Assembly (NCBI GenBank): GCA_037693485.1
Contig: CM075346.1
Coordinates: forward strand, 123,988,001-124,052,000
Length of the DNA: 64,000 bases
Direction of reading: 5' to 3'
Source: Kitagawia praeruptora
Taxonomy: Eukaryota > Streptophyta > Magnoliopsida > Apiales > Apiaceae
Position numbers and translations under genes: made by a program. The notes beneath the pieces were generated by a model. It was not told the origin of the DNA. It searched no databases and saw only the letters and a list, made by a program, of their open reading frames with translations. Shown here piece by piece: positions 47,501 through 58,479 of the stretch. The first letter of the stretch is position 1. Every line of letters starts with the position of its first letter.

Positions 47501-48244
47501 GAAAGCTTTGGACATCAACATGCAGGATGTGCCTCAGTTCAAGTTTTTACTGCCATGTCGATGCCAGTGTTCATGGATCAAGATATCTGCTCACTTGCCT
47601 TCGACAAATTAGCAGCACTTATTGTGCTACCTTTTCATCGTAAATGGAATCAGCATGGAAAAGTTGTTTATGACAGTGAAATTTTGAGGACAATGAACCA
47701 GAGAGTTGTTGAAATGTCCCCTTGCTCGGTAGGAATCTATGTGGACAGACGTAAGATCCGTCATAAAACAGATGGTGATCATGAATTACCAGAGAACCAG
47801 CAATATCGAGTTGCAATAATTTACTTGGGAGGTAGCGATGATCGTGAGGCTTTAGCTTATGGGAGACGTATGATGAGTTCACCCGGGCTTAACCTAACAA
47901 TTATTCGGCTTGTTCCCACGGATGAAGCAAATGACACTCAATGGGACAAAGTTCTTGATGCTGAATCTTTGAGAGAAATGAAGTTCCAGAGTACAAACCG
48001 GAGTAATGTATCATATCAGGAGGTGAAAGTGAAGGATGGGCCAGAAACAACTGCTATCATAAAAAAAATGTTGGATGCTTTTGACCTAATCCTGGTAGGG
48101 CGACGCCATAAAGAGGATTCACAGGTATTGTCAGGTTTATGGGAATGGACTGACTTGACAGAGCTTGGTCCAATAGGAGACTTTCTTGCTTCTGCTGATA
48201 TCCATAAACCGGTTTCTGCCTTGGTGGTTCAACAACAAGGATGA
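44589..48244 (+). CDS. CHX: CHX-type cation/H+ antiporter (CPA2), three exons
   Basis: Exon 1 is 44589-44816 (76 codons, ending RITSEIL), exon 2 45845-46843 (333 codons, starting AGILLGKTVL) and exon 3 47132-48244 (370 codons and stop). All joins are phase 0 and total 779 residues, close to the ~800 typical of plant CHX proteins. The first ~400 residues form the membrane exchanger domain (FLVGVKMDPGLVRKAGRK, DLKIINSELGRLSLASALIS). The rest is the soluble regulatory tail with STNRS and VGRRHKEDSQVLSGLWEW. CHX proteins exchange K+ or Na+ for H+ on endomembranes or the plasma membrane. The usual Asn-Asp pair of the transport site reads Ser-Asp here (ALISDLSS). Intron 2 appears to use a GC donor. 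No frame break was seen, so it may be functional; I cannot assign the CHX number. Confidence 0.88.
44817..45844 (+). other. CHX intron 1, containing a MITE
   Basis: It has a GTAATT donor and a GCGTGCAG acceptor. The first 324 bp are also present in the decayed duplicate. A long-inverted-repeat MITE occupies ~45213-45603. Confidence 0.85.
45213..45603. mobile_element. MITE with ~140-bp inverted repeats
   Basis: GGAGAACCATCTTACGTGGA (left) and its complement TCCACGTAAGATGGTTCTCC (right) belong to ~140-bp arms that also share AAGTCTTATAATTCTA and the GGGCCCCGC(A/C)GGGGC palindrome. TATATA on both sides could be the target. The body is non-coding; transcripts would form a long hairpin inside CHX intron 1. 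Confidence 0.82.
46844..47131 (+). other. CHX intron 2, predicted GC-AG
   Basis: The reading LNFKNQ|TIDDVAF is continuous only if the donor is CAG|GCACGA (46844) and the acceptor GTGGTGCAG (47131). No GT donor nearby preserves the frame. GC-AG introns are a known minor class. Confidence 0.65.
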
Positions 48245-48544
48245 AGCTTAAAGGAGGAGATCCTTCTCCTATATTACTAATAGCAGCTCTGTACAAAATG
48301 TCAAAGGGAACACAATTTTAGATAGTAGGTATAGTCATATCCTTGTATAGTTTGCCTTTAGTTTTCTTCTAATATGAGGTTTAGGATTAATTATTACTTA
48401 GATACGATGTTTATAACTCTAATTTTTTTAGTCTTTTAAACCTTGGATGTTAATCAGTTTAACTATTGAACTTTGAATGTCAGACATGATTTTTTTAATT
48501 TAAATAGGGATTCTGCTCCTTTACAAAGTCCTTTTTTGCGAGCA
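48245..48544 (+). other. CHX 3' UTR and intergenic
   Basis: No gene. AT-rich sequence with AATATGAGG and TAATTATTACTTAG near 48370-48400 could include the polyadenylation region. Confidence 0.5.
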
Positions 48545-50477
48545 TAGTTCAGTTGTTTTTTGATTCTCCTTTTGTGAAAGCATAGTTGATTGCTTTACAA
48601 TATACTTGATATGCATGCTCTGTTGATATATTATTGGCATGCCATCCTTGCTGATTTACTTCAGAGATTACTGTTGATCTTCGTATAGGTTGAACATAAT
48701 CAATTTGTTGAGGAGTTTCAAATTCATGTGCATGCGGCAGTTTAAAGTAAGTTGTTGATTTCATTCTCCCCTGAATATACTCAATTCCTTGCTGATTATC
48801 ATATTCAAGTGTTTGCAGCACTTGAGGAGAAGTTATCGATCTCATTTCTCATTTGAATATGCTCAATTCCTTTGCTGCTTTTCATCTTCGTGTGCTTGTA
48901 ACAGTCCAGAATGCGCACTTGGACCTTAGTCTAGCTTAAATATGTTCTGTCCCTTGCTGATTAACAATCTGATGTGCTCGTAGCATTTGAAATATATGGA
49001 TTGCAAATCGGTCTTAATCCCAGATATTGTGCTTTACTGAAATATAACTCAGTTACTCATAAACAACTGATGATCAAAAAGGATTAACCCTTTATCATAG
49101 TTACTCCATGATGTCATTAGTCAAAAATCCAGAGTCACACAAGAGAGTTGTGAATCAATTGCACATCTCCCAGTCTTTGTTGATATCTAAATAAAATCCA
49201 GATTAAGAACGATTCAAATTACATACTTGAAAAGATATGCAAAAACATTTTTGATCAAATAAATTTTAAAAGTTATGGAACAATTGACTTTTTGTGTATC
49301 GTCTCTTATTCCGCTTTCGACCCACTCCTTTCCTTTCCAAACACTCTTCACCGTTGTAGCCAACTTGTTTAGGCCGGATTCGTTGGATTACATTTTTAAT
49401 GTAACCTCTGAATGATCTCATTATTGCACGTATAGGATGGGTGCCTTGCTGTTTTTTGTGCTCATATGTTTGCAGCACTTCAAAAGGCGGATGTGATTTT
49501 GTTTTGGCTTGAATGTACTTCATACCTTGTTGATTTTGGTGTTCATGAATTTGGGGAATTCCATGAGATCTCAAGTCCTCTACCTCTCGAATGAATTCGA
49601 TCCCTTGTTTATTTCCGTATTGAAGTGTTTCTGGCACATACACCCCATGTGATCTCGCGTCCCCTACCTCTCGAATATATTCGATCCCTTGTTGGTCTTC
49701 GTATAGGTATTTTTCAAGCACTTCAAAAAGCGCATTTGATCTCATTGACTCTTGAATATGCTCGATTTCCTGCCAAGTTTCATGATCATGTGTTTTCAGC
49801 ACCTCAGAAGGCTCATATGGTTTCCTTTCCTCTCGAATGTACTCATTCCCTTGGATAAGTTCATAATCATATTCTTTCACTGGTTGTGAAGCTGAACCTT
49901 GTGTTAATCTTGTTTGGTTGTACTCTCTCCCTTGCCGATTTTCATGTTCATTTGCTTGCACAGAAAGTGTATTTGAGCTTTCTCCCTGTTGAATATGCTT
50001 GATCCCTTTCTGATTTTCATAAACATATGTTTGTACCAGCTGTTTAGAAACTACATCTGATCCTTCTCTCGGCTCTCTTGCTTGTTCGCTTGGCTGGACA
50101 TGTTCAGTCTCCTGCTGATTTTCAAATTCAACAGTAGACCTTTCTTTGTGGTGAATATATCCAATGTTCAAATTCCCCAAACCGAGAACAGGATCAGAAA
50201 AGGTAGATTTCGCAGTTGATATTGATGGATCATAGCTCTCTGCAGATGAAGCTAATTGCATTTCATGAGACCACTCATTAATCTCATAACTTTCGGCAGA
50301 TGAAGTCAACTGCATTTCATGAGACCACCCAGGCATTGATAAAGTACTTTCAGTTTTCCGAAGACAACACCGTCTCGAAATTCTTATTTTCTCTGTGCGA
50401 GAATTGAAGAAGGTGCTATATGATACAACAAGATCATCAGTAATAATCCCCTGTAAGTGTAACCATATAATATGCAT
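48545..50477 (-). CDS. Unrecognised protein with ~26-36-residue Glu/Gln-rich repeats
   Basis: The main frame is 50477-49266 (403 residues). It contains at least nine copies of a repeat with the core ENQQGIEYIQE: for example YENQKGIKHIQQ, YEDQQGIEYIRE, GNKQGIEFIRE and HQNQQGMKYIQA. The N-terminal part has a directly repeated WSHEMQL-SSAESY, and the C-terminus is basic (RKGVGRKRNKRRYTKSQ). TTACACTTACAG just inside the ORF could be an acceptor, so the first residues may be intronic and exons may lie upstream. Beyond the stop a second frame (48845-48549) has two more repeats (LEYDNQQGIEYIQG, FETPQQIDYVQP), and traces continue between them, so the array was longer. I recognise no domain. It lies tail-to-tail with the CHX gene. 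It could be a lineage-specific gene or a decaying one. Confidence 0.55.
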
Positions 50478-50690
50478 GCATGAAGTAAGGAAAGAAGTTT
50501 ACCGAATTAGAAATGATGAAGAGATCAGGATGTTGATTGCAGTAAGTTCTTTTTAAAAATACCTCCAATTTATAGCTAAAACAGGTGATCTTTAAGGCAT
50601 TGACTTCTTGTCCCGTGTGATCTGGAGCTGCTCTGGATTAGATCAGAAGAATTCATGATGGAATCATACAGATATAAATCTGTATATAAA
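50478..50690. other. Spacer, possible upstream exon of the repeat protein
   Basis: On the minus strand a short open stretch near 50510-50556 ends at CG|GTAAAC, a possible donor. Otherwise no feature is seen. Confidence 0.3.
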
Positions 50691-50699
50691 AAAATTAAA

Positions 50700-51076
50700 T
50701 TAATCAACAATATAGTTGACTTTCTGAGTCGAATTCAAGAAATATACCCATCATAAGTGAGAAACCATTTTGCAGGTTCTGTCGACAAAATGGACATCTG
50801 GTCGAGGACTGCTCAACACTTCGCAATCATACATGCAAACACTGCCATCAAAAGGATCATTATTCTACATATTTCTGCAAGAAAAAGCCATCATTTCCTT
50901 CACAAAAGTTCTCTCATCCTTCCACCGGTGCAACCTCGGATTCTACACCGGAAACTGCATCAAATAGTGAGCTTGAATCACTTCTCAGACAGATTTTGTC
51001 AAAAACTAGTGCTTCTTCCACCGCATTAACTGTCACCTCGGGGTCTACCATGACAGACTCTTGGGATCAGCCATAG
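50700..51076 (+). pseudogene. Copia-type Gag nucleocapsid end with zinc knuckle
   Basis: The frame reads EKPFCRFCRQNGHLVEDC (a CX2CX4HX4C knuckle from 50771), then a second, imperfect CX2CX4HX5C set (CKHCHQKDHYSTYFC), a Ser/Thr-rich linker and TAG near 51074. This is the nucleic-acid-binding end of a retrotransposon Gag. No protease, integrase or RT follows before the LTR, so the pol gene has been deleted. Confidence 0.8.
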
Positions 51077-51420
51077 ACGTGACAGTGCTTCTCATTCTGA
51101 CAGTGCTTCTCTAGCCATCAGAATTTCCTTATCATTTTGACAGTGCTTCTCCAGCCATCAGAATTGTTTTCGTTCTGACAGTGTCTTATTCAGCCATCAG
51201 AATTGATTTTTCGATCCTCATTCTGACAGTGCTTCTCCAGCCATCAGAATTGTTTTCGTTCTGACAGTGTCTTATTAAGCCATCAGAATTGATTTTTCGA
51301 TCTTCATTACGACAGTGCTTCTCCAGCCATCAGAATTGTTTTACCGTTCTGACAGTGCTTCTTCAGCCATCAGATTAGCTTATTATTCTGACAATGCTTC
51401 TCTAGCTATCAGAATTACAT
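51077..51420 (+). repeat. Tandem repeat with CTGACAGTGCTTCTCCAGCC core
   Basis: TTCTGACAGTG(C/T)CTT and AGCCATCAGAATT alternate every ~42-45 bp, with a ~100-bp higher-order unit, about eight units in all. It fills the place where pol should be in the Copia remnant. Confidence 0.88.
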
Positions 51421-51438
51421 CAGTTTGGGGAGGTGCAA

Positions 51439-51562
51439 AGACCAACAAAAAGGCACGATTCATCTACATCGTGTCTCCGGTTCAAAATCCTCCTACTGTC
51501 AAAGACCAACAAAAAGGCACGATTCATCTACATCGTGTCTCCGGTTCAAAATCCTCCTACCA
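51439..51562 (+). repeat. 62-bp direct duplication
   Basis: AAAGACCAACAAAAAGGCAC through TCAAAATCCTCCTAC occurs twice in tandem (51439-51500 and 51501-51562). Confidence 0.88.
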
Positions 51563-51625
51563 CTTTCGGTAATTTTGTTTACAAACTCAAGCTCGTTTTT
51601 CAACCATCTTTAGTTTGAGGGGGGG

Positions 51626-51849
51626 TGTTAAAATACACAATATAGTCGGTAGTCAAATATTTCACCTACTATGACATTATCCATGACCTCATAGTAACTA
51701 CTGTAGCTAGCTGACTTAGTGTATAATTTTCTATATATTGAGACGTTGTCTCCATTGTAAAATCAAGTTGAATACACAGCAATACAAGAGTTGCAATTTT
51801 CCTCTTACATTGTTTCTCTTCTTCACCACATACTCTCATAATCTTAACA
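51626..51849 (+). repeat. Copia 3' LTR (224 bp)
   Basis: TTTGAGGGGGGG (a polypurine tract) directly precedes TGTTAAAATACAC, and the repeat ends AATCTTAACA. A TATATATTG box lies in the middle. The TGTTA...TAACA ends and short length are typical of plant Copia. TGCAG follows, a possible target duplication. Confidence 0.85.
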
Positions 51850-52400
51850 TGCAGTGAAGATACCTGTGATTTTTGAACTCAGAAGCCTGCACTGCAGTGT
51901 TCTAGAAAACATTTTTTAGCGCAGATATAGACTACTTTCTTTTTTGGAATCCATGTTCTTATGCTTCCACCATCCAGAATTTTAAAATCTGATGTTACCA
52001 CTGGTAAAAATTTCCACAACTATCTCATATTTTTCAAAATTTTCTAATTTAATAAAAAATGTTTGTATTAAAATTTATGCTTAAATATTCTTTTATTAAT
52101 CTTTGTATAATAAATAAAAAATAATAGAAAATTGTGAATGGGTTAAAAATAGAAAAAATTACAAAAACAACTCTTTTTTTTGATAAAATTAACAAAAAAA
52201 TTTATTTTGAAAATAATGACCAGTTTTAGCCATTTGAATGGTATCCCAATTTGTATAAAATACTCACTCCACTATTAGTTGGATTTGAGTTAAAATTGCT
52301 GGAAATTTTTAAAATGATTAACTTTTACACTCTTAAAAAATGTTGGTATTGTAATATTTTAAGGAAGTCAAATTAATGATTTGTTTTTTCATTTTCCTAA
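51850..52400. other. Intergenic, AT-rich
   Basis: No gene or repeat recognised between the Copia LTR and the next retroposon. Confidence 0.5.
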
Positions 52401-52415
52401 ACAAACTGAAAGAAT

Positions 52416-52990
52416 AGCTCTCTAACGAGAGTCAACCCCTTTCATCTCCGTAGTCGTCGCTTCCTCCTTTTCTTCCGATTTGTCTCCTTCTTCTTCATTT
52501 AAAGCCTCCTTTCTCATTTCTAATCCACTTCGGCCCTCCATCCATTCTGCTAGACTTTCTTTTTCCGGTTTCAATAAAATCGAGATTTATGTTAGGCTCT
52601 TGTTTATTTTAAATTTGTACTTTGTTGAGTTTGTTACCAATTAATTTGGGTTTTGTTTATTCTCTCCTTGGTGAGAATTTTGTGTGTTTTTTGTATGTTT
52701 TGCAGTGAATTAATGTCCGAGATATTAGATCTGCGGGATTTTCAATGTTTTGATTTAGTGATAGAAGTCTTTATGGGATTGCATTTATGGTCGATAGCTC
52801 AAAACATAGGTGGCGAAGCGGATACATGTATATATATCAATTTCAACAAATCGTTTGATGGTATATCCAAGAGGTCTAAGAAGATTGGATTAATTTGCCA
52901 TTATATCTTTTTTACGATTTGTTTGATTCGATTGTTTTTTTAGATGTCGTATGATTTTTTATTAACGAATTAAATCTTTTATTCAAAAAA
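52416..52990 (+). mobile_element. Poly(A) retroposon with 15-bp target duplication
   Basis: ACAAACTGAAAGAAT (52401-52415) and ACAAATTGAAAGAAT (52991-53005) flank it, with one mismatch. It has a CT-rich 5' part, TTGCATTTATGGTCGATA in the middle, and the 3' end AGATGTCGTATGA... ATTCAAAAAAA. It shares its middle and 3' end with the element at ~57840-58479. A 96-residue ORF is unrecognised. It could be a long SINE-like or LINE-derived family. Confidence 0.82.
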
Positions 52991-53005
52991 ACAAATTGAA
53001 AGAAT

Positions 53006-53202
53006 GAAAAATAATAAAAAAAATCTTTAAGGTGGATATGCACTAATGAGTATATTTTAAGAATTAATATGTTACTAATTTTTATAGGCATCAAAGTACA
53101 TTCTGAGTGGATCATCATTATTCACTACAACAAATTATTTCAGTCCTCATCAACAATACAACATCCAATTTTTTATCAACCATCTAACAAACATCTAATT
53201 TG
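53006..53202. other. Short spacer
   Basis: Includes the 3' flank of the PGG exon. ACAACAAATTATTTC and CATCAACAATACAACATCC; no feature. Confidence 0.4.
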
Positions 53203-53819
53203 CTAGACGAGCATATGTTTCTTGGGCCTAAACAGATGGCGGGATTTAAATGTCGAATTAATCATGTCAACAAATAGACGATATTGTAGCACAACAAATA
53301 GAACAACAGGCACACCAGCTAAAGCAGTGACTAGTACAGGAATCCATTTCATATTTTTTGCATAAAGTAGAAAGAAGCTCGCAGTGAAAGCAATCATCAT
53401 GGTAGCAATCGAGATGAAAAGTGTTACGAGTCCAACCATTAACTTTACAAGTAAAGATACCAGGAAATCTCTTTCTGTATAACGAGATGTGAGAATGGCC
53501 AAGAACATAAGTATGGAAGCTGAAGATGTGCATAATGATATGGCATCTGTTACTACGAACACGGTAAAGACACTCTTATTCTTGAATATTGGTTGCCCGT
53601 TGTCGCCATTGCTGCCACCAGGCAAAGTATAAGCTGCTGCAAACATAATTGTGGCTATAAGGGCAGCAACAACCATGCACTGAGCTGCTGTTTCCTTCAT
53701 CCAACTTTCTCCTTTGTTCATCAACTCAGTGTGCTCATCCATGAATAATTCTTGGGGACTTTTCCCCTGTTTGTTCTTTCTTGTTCTCTCAACAGAACTC
53801 AAAATAGTTTCTACTTCCT
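53203..53819 (-). pseudogene. Ankyrin/PGG-domain protein, last exon only
   Basis: A TTTTTAACAG acceptor opens an exon reading EVETILSSVERTRKN, then a 199-residue frame to the stop at 53203. It contains the PGG domain: KGESWMKETAAQCMVVAALI followed by ATIMFAAAYTLPGG (PGG at residues 61-63 of the frame) and four membrane spans (about 43-60, 78-105, 115-140, 150-175). This is the C-terminal module of ACD6-like plant membrane ankyrin proteins, involved in defence signalling. No ankyrin repeats are found upstream within ~1 kb, where Copia and Athila-like sequence starts, so the 5' exons seem lost or displaced. The exon itself is intact. Confidence 0.85.
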
Positions 53820-54099
53820 GTTAAAAATTCAAAGTTTCAAACTGCTAATGTAACCAGAAAAAAATTGTGGCATTTATAATGTATTGTAACAATCCTGTCA
53901 TGCCTTGACAGCATTCAACCTATAACTTCAAATCTATTGTTTTTGCTAAACTAAACCAAATTATGGTTGCACTAAATATATTATTGATAGTTTCAGAAGC
54001 TAAGTTGCAATTTTAACTTCAAAATTAACTCAATCAAAGGTCTAATTCATGCCATCCAAAGATAGAACAGTAGTACGTGCAAAGTGAGAGGTGGCCCAT
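53820..54099. other. Intron-like or intergenic sequence upstream of the PGG exon
   Basis: AT-rich; presumably what remains of the intron before the PGG exon. No ankyrin coding sequence seen. Confidence 0.45.
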
Positions 54100-54374
54100 C
54101 GTGTACACATATAGTGCTAATCAAGTAGAACTACATATTAAGGAGTAAGGGTAGTAATGTAATGTAGTGAGGAAGGGTATTATAGTCAATGACTAACCTT
54201 CTATATATATGTGTTAAGGATGTAGTTGGTAACCTAATTCAAGTGAGGAACAATGTAGCGGCTTATGCAAAATCAGTTTGTAAATATATTTTATATCCTT
54301 TTTGTTCATCTCTTTATTCTACAATTACTTGTCTTTGATTCTCAAATTTACAAAGTTATCATGGTATCAGAGCC
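54100..54374 (+). mobile_element. End of a Copia-type 5' LTR and its primer-binding site
   Basis: TGGTATCAGAGCC (54362-54374) directly follows ...GTTATCA, the expected CA end of an LTR. Upstream lies promoter-like CTTCTATATATATGTG (~54200). The LTR start is unclear. The element is cut off at 54404 by an Athila-like LTR. Confidence 0.6.
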
Positions 54375-54403
54375 TCCGATTCTCGAGGCCTAACAATTAT
54401 TAC

Positions 54404-55756
54404 TGTTTGCACTAAATCACGCAAGCGTATGTGGTCACAAGTAATATATGAATAAGTCAAGTTCGTTCCCACATAGATCTGGTTATGGTTTTAATTCAGT
54501 AGATGTACCTATGCAACAATGTATGATTATTATTCACTGCTAAGACAAATAACAATTTTGGTTAAGTAAACTAAATTAACTAAGAAGTAAACTAACTAAC
54601 GAGAATTTAAATCAAATTACTTATATGAGAATAAACATGAGATCCTAACTTCATTAAATACTTTGCTTAGATCTGACGCCTTTAATCACTATATGCAATG
54701 GTTATGATATCTGATCGGATAACACGAAACAAGTACACGCTACCTGTCAGCATACGTATACCAAACTAAACATACATCCACAAAAGAGATAGAAGATGAA
54801 TAGACACCAATTATGCTTAGACCCTATATGTCTATAGAATTTGAAAACATAACGGTTGAAGAGCAAGTTATCCATATTGATCACATAGGGCAATATAAGT
54901 ATTCTCATCTCATACTACGAATCATGTTGATAAACAATCATGAACCTATGCTAGCATGGCAAGTTCTAAATCTCAAGATCCACTTTCACTTCACAAGAGA
55001 TTAACAGATTAGATGTTAGCTACGCATCTAACAATTAAGCATAACCATACGAGGATATCAGATATACATCATACACAGATCTTTAAAGCATCAAGATACT
55101 AAAGCTCCATAAATAAATCCGTTAGTATCCCATGACAACGATTAGTTCATAATCGAACCGCTCGTCATCATGGGATCTGATGAAATCATGATAAAAACAA
55201 AGTATGAAAAGATACAAATAAACCTAAGTAATTGATATGTAATGGTCATCCAAATTACAATGGTAGGATGTGTTTATATAGGCTCTAGATTTCTTGCCCA
55301 GCAAGAAATTACCTTTTATTACAATTAGAATTCGATGAAGGTACCAAAAACTGCCCAAAATACAATTAGAACTTAAAAAGGGCAAAACAGTAATTTCCCT
55401 ACTCCCATCAGTCTGCTTGCCACGATGCCTGCGCCCACACGCGCAGCCTGCGCATGCAACACCTGTTCCATGTTGTAGAAAATCTCCCAAGCTTCGCGTG
55501 GACAGTAAGATCGCTGAAAATGGACTTCTAGAACTCCAGATATGGCCAAAACAGTGTAGACTGCGCAACCTTCCCCAAAATCCGAATTTTAATTAATTTG
55601 ACCTCAAAAACGACAGAAGCATCCACCATAATCGACATTCTTGCAAACCTGCACAACTACACAAAACAGATCAAAACTATAACAAACTTGAGACCAAGTC
55701 AATCAATTTAAGCCGAATTGAAGCGATCCAAGTGGATATAAAATCCACTTATCACA
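54404..55756 (-). repeat. Athila-like 3' LTR, minus strand (1353 bp)
   Basis: Plus-strand ends are TGTTTGCACTAAATC and CCACTTATCACA. On the minus strand it is preceded by TTTAAGTTTGGGGG, a polypurine tract. It is homologous to 59416-60981 through most of its length. No host-like gene inside. Confidence 0.88.
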
Positions 55757-57620
55757 CCCCCAAACTTAAACCGATGCTTGTCCTCAAGCATAAACAATTA
55801 CAACTAACTAACTAACTAGTACCACTTCCGTAGGTGATCACGGTTGCATTTGGCATATGCAACAAGCCCTTTAAACCCCTAGGCAACCCTAGTGGACGAG
55901 TAAGGTCTCGTGAGGGCCTATAGCGAATGTACCCACAAAATCCATTTAACTAAACAATGCAATGCATAAATGCAACTAATTTGAAAATGCAAGGATCCCC
56001 TTTAAACTAACCAAAACCAACTAGCAAGAAAATATCTCAAAGAATGCAACTAAATCCAAATAGAGCTCGACTAAGTCCCCGTATACTAACAATACATAAA
56101 CAGAAACGTGCGTGTGTGCGATACTCATTAGAAATACTCCCAACACTAGGCCAAAAATCATACCTATTCTTTGCCAAGACAATCACAGGTTTATAAATAG
56201 AATAGACTGTAGACACTTCATAACTTAGAAACACCTCCATCCTCATTCAAGTTAGCCAGGAATTCGTGCTTTATTACTACACTACGACACATACTACTAT
56301 ATACAATACGCATGCTTATTTAACCGTGCATTGAATGAGATCCTAAAAGGCTTATACAATAATACCCATGTAGCGAGTGTTAGGTCAGCAATCCCAAACC
56401 ACAAGGCTTTAGGTTACTAGGACTAAGTCCCCTCAGACTTAATTACTCGAGTATTAAAGAGCTCACTCGTGGTTAATTTTGTATTTAACAATTGAAACTT
56501 TTGACTTTTTTTTCTTTTTCTTTTTTTTTTTTCTGATTTTTTTTTCATGCAATCTGGAATGAGAATTCTCAATTCCAACCCTAGACTACTCATATAAATA
56601 TGAGCCGGCTACTAGCCATTTGACACCTAGCCATTATTTGACAAATAATTACAACTAGCATGAAATCCTGGTTTCCCCCAAACTTAGACTTTAGTGCTCC
56701 TACGCCATCAAGGGAATAACGAAAATTCTAAATATAATCAAGTGATTAAATCTCAAAACATCCAAACAAGCATCACCCTAACCTAGCCCAAAAGCACCCA
56801 ATGAGACTGTTGTGAAATTATTGTGTTTCCGTAACATGCAAGTCAATTCCTAGGAACTATAAATCAACCCTCTACTCATCATTACCACACTCAATTAGAC
56901 ATTTACCTACCAATCAGAACTAGCTCGTCCTAAGGGATCATGAAAAATGCATGCCATGAAAATGCAACTAACATGAACTCACATGATATACGAAAATAAA
57001 AAAAATAGAATGTCTTATATGTAACAAACGTAGATAACATAAATAAACATGCATGAATTACTACTATTATGCAAACATGATATCCTATATGAACACATAA
57101 TACAACAACTACTAATCCCCCAAACCACCCCCAAACTTAAAATATTCAATGTCCGCATTGATGGAAGTAAATACGAGGGAAAGCAGAAAACATACCTACT
57201 CGTCCTACGAACCAAATCCGAATGGGTGACCGGCAAAAACCCTCTTTCTTTAGTAATCGACCTCGCCATCAATTTATCATACTCATTTTGAGCTTCCACC
57301 GACACAAATTTCTCCCCATTACCTCCACTAGCATCCTCATCCGAGGTTGGACGGGTACTAGTACTACCTCGTTGACGCTTAGGTGCCATATAAATCAATA
57401 CCCAACTCACAAAATTCACCCAAAATCCACAAAAAATTCGAACTCACAAATACCCCCAAATAATCAAGAACACACAACCCTAATAATGCAAGAACACAAT
57501 TCGTAATATCAAAATAAAAGGAAGAAATATACCCCAAATACGAACCGGAGAGGTGAAACTTGCAATTAAAAATCCCCCAAACTTGAATCTTGAAGCCTTG
57601 AAATTGAATCGTTACAGATT
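55757..57620 (-). mobile_element. Internal region of the first Athila-like element, 5' end missing
   Basis: This holds the polypurine tract, TGCTTGAGGACAAGCATC, and ~1.8 kb of mostly non-coding sequence shared in part with 60982-63000, including a T-rich run near 56510-56540. A small gag-like exon lies at its right end. No RT or integrase was found, and no 5' LTR follows, so the element is a truncated, non-coding derivative. Confidence 0.75.
57196..57389 (-). pseudogene. N-terminal exon resembling Athila ORF1 (gag region)
   Basis: From ATG at 57389 the minus strand reads MAPKRQRGSTSTRPTSDE, then KFVSVEAQNEYDKLMAR and SITKERGFLP, up to a donor GTAG|GTATG (exon end 57196). MAPKR at the start and a FVS-EA---Y---...ERGF pattern match the N-terminus of the Athila ORF1/gag family. 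The downstream sequence through the donor is conserved in the second element (at ~62777), which suggests a real intron. The rest of gag is absent. Confidence 0.55.
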
Positions 57621-57839
57621 TTATCTTGTTTAGCATGGCAAGCATGACATGGGTGACGTATCTTATACATGCATACAACATTAATCTAATTAAAGCATGC
57701 ATCTTCTACTCTACACATACATTCCATACATCATATGTAAAGTGCATAAAGTAAACGTGCAATGGTTATGGCCCAATCCTATGTGATCTTTTCAAGCTAA
57801 TGAAAAGATCAAGGTCAATCTATGGTGGATATTCTCTCC

Positions 57840-58479
57840 CTTTCTTTATCCCTCCCGTCTTCTGCACCTTAACCGGCGGGGCTTCCACCGGTTTTTCCGG
57901 TGGAAAGCCCCAAATTCTTTCTTTTATTTTGTTTGATCTATCTCTTTTCAATAACCTCCCTGTTTGAGCAAGAATTTCTTTGCTCTTGTTTTGTGTTGAA
58001 TTGCTTTTCTAGATCTACACTACCGGAGTTTCCGACCATCTTTCTTCTTCGATTCGAGCGGGGATTTTCGAGAGTTAGCCGCATATCAGTGGTTTCGGTT
58101 GTCAGATCTAAGTTTTTTGATTTTTCTTTGTAATTTTTAGTTTGTTTTTTTTGGTTTTGGCTTGTATTTTTCGGATTTGATCTCTCCTTTGTGAGAGCTT
58201 GGATTTCTCTCCTTTGTTTGTGAGAGTATGATTTCTGATCTAGTGAAACAAGTTTGTAGGATGTTGCATTTATGGTCGAATATTCAAGCAGCATTAGCCC
58301 CAGGTGGAGGTCCAACCGCAACGAGTACATATAAATCTCCATACGAGAGGGGCAATATCATCTTCAACAAATTTACTGAATATGGATTAATCAGTATTTG
58401 TTTATGTTTTTCGTTGTTCGACTATTTTTGTAGATGTCGTATGACTTATCATTAATGAATGGAATTTTACTCAAAAAAA
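57840..58479 (+). mobile_element. Poly(A) retroposon, third family member
   Basis: It has a CT-rich 5' region, a GGCGGGGCTTCCACCGG/CCGGTGGAAAGCCCC hairpin at ~57876-57910, TTGCATTTATGGTCGA in the middle and the 3' end AGATGTCGTATGA... TACTCAAAAAAAAA. The middle and 3' end match 52416-52990. I did not find a convincing target duplication. ORFs inside are not recognisable. Confidence 0.7.
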
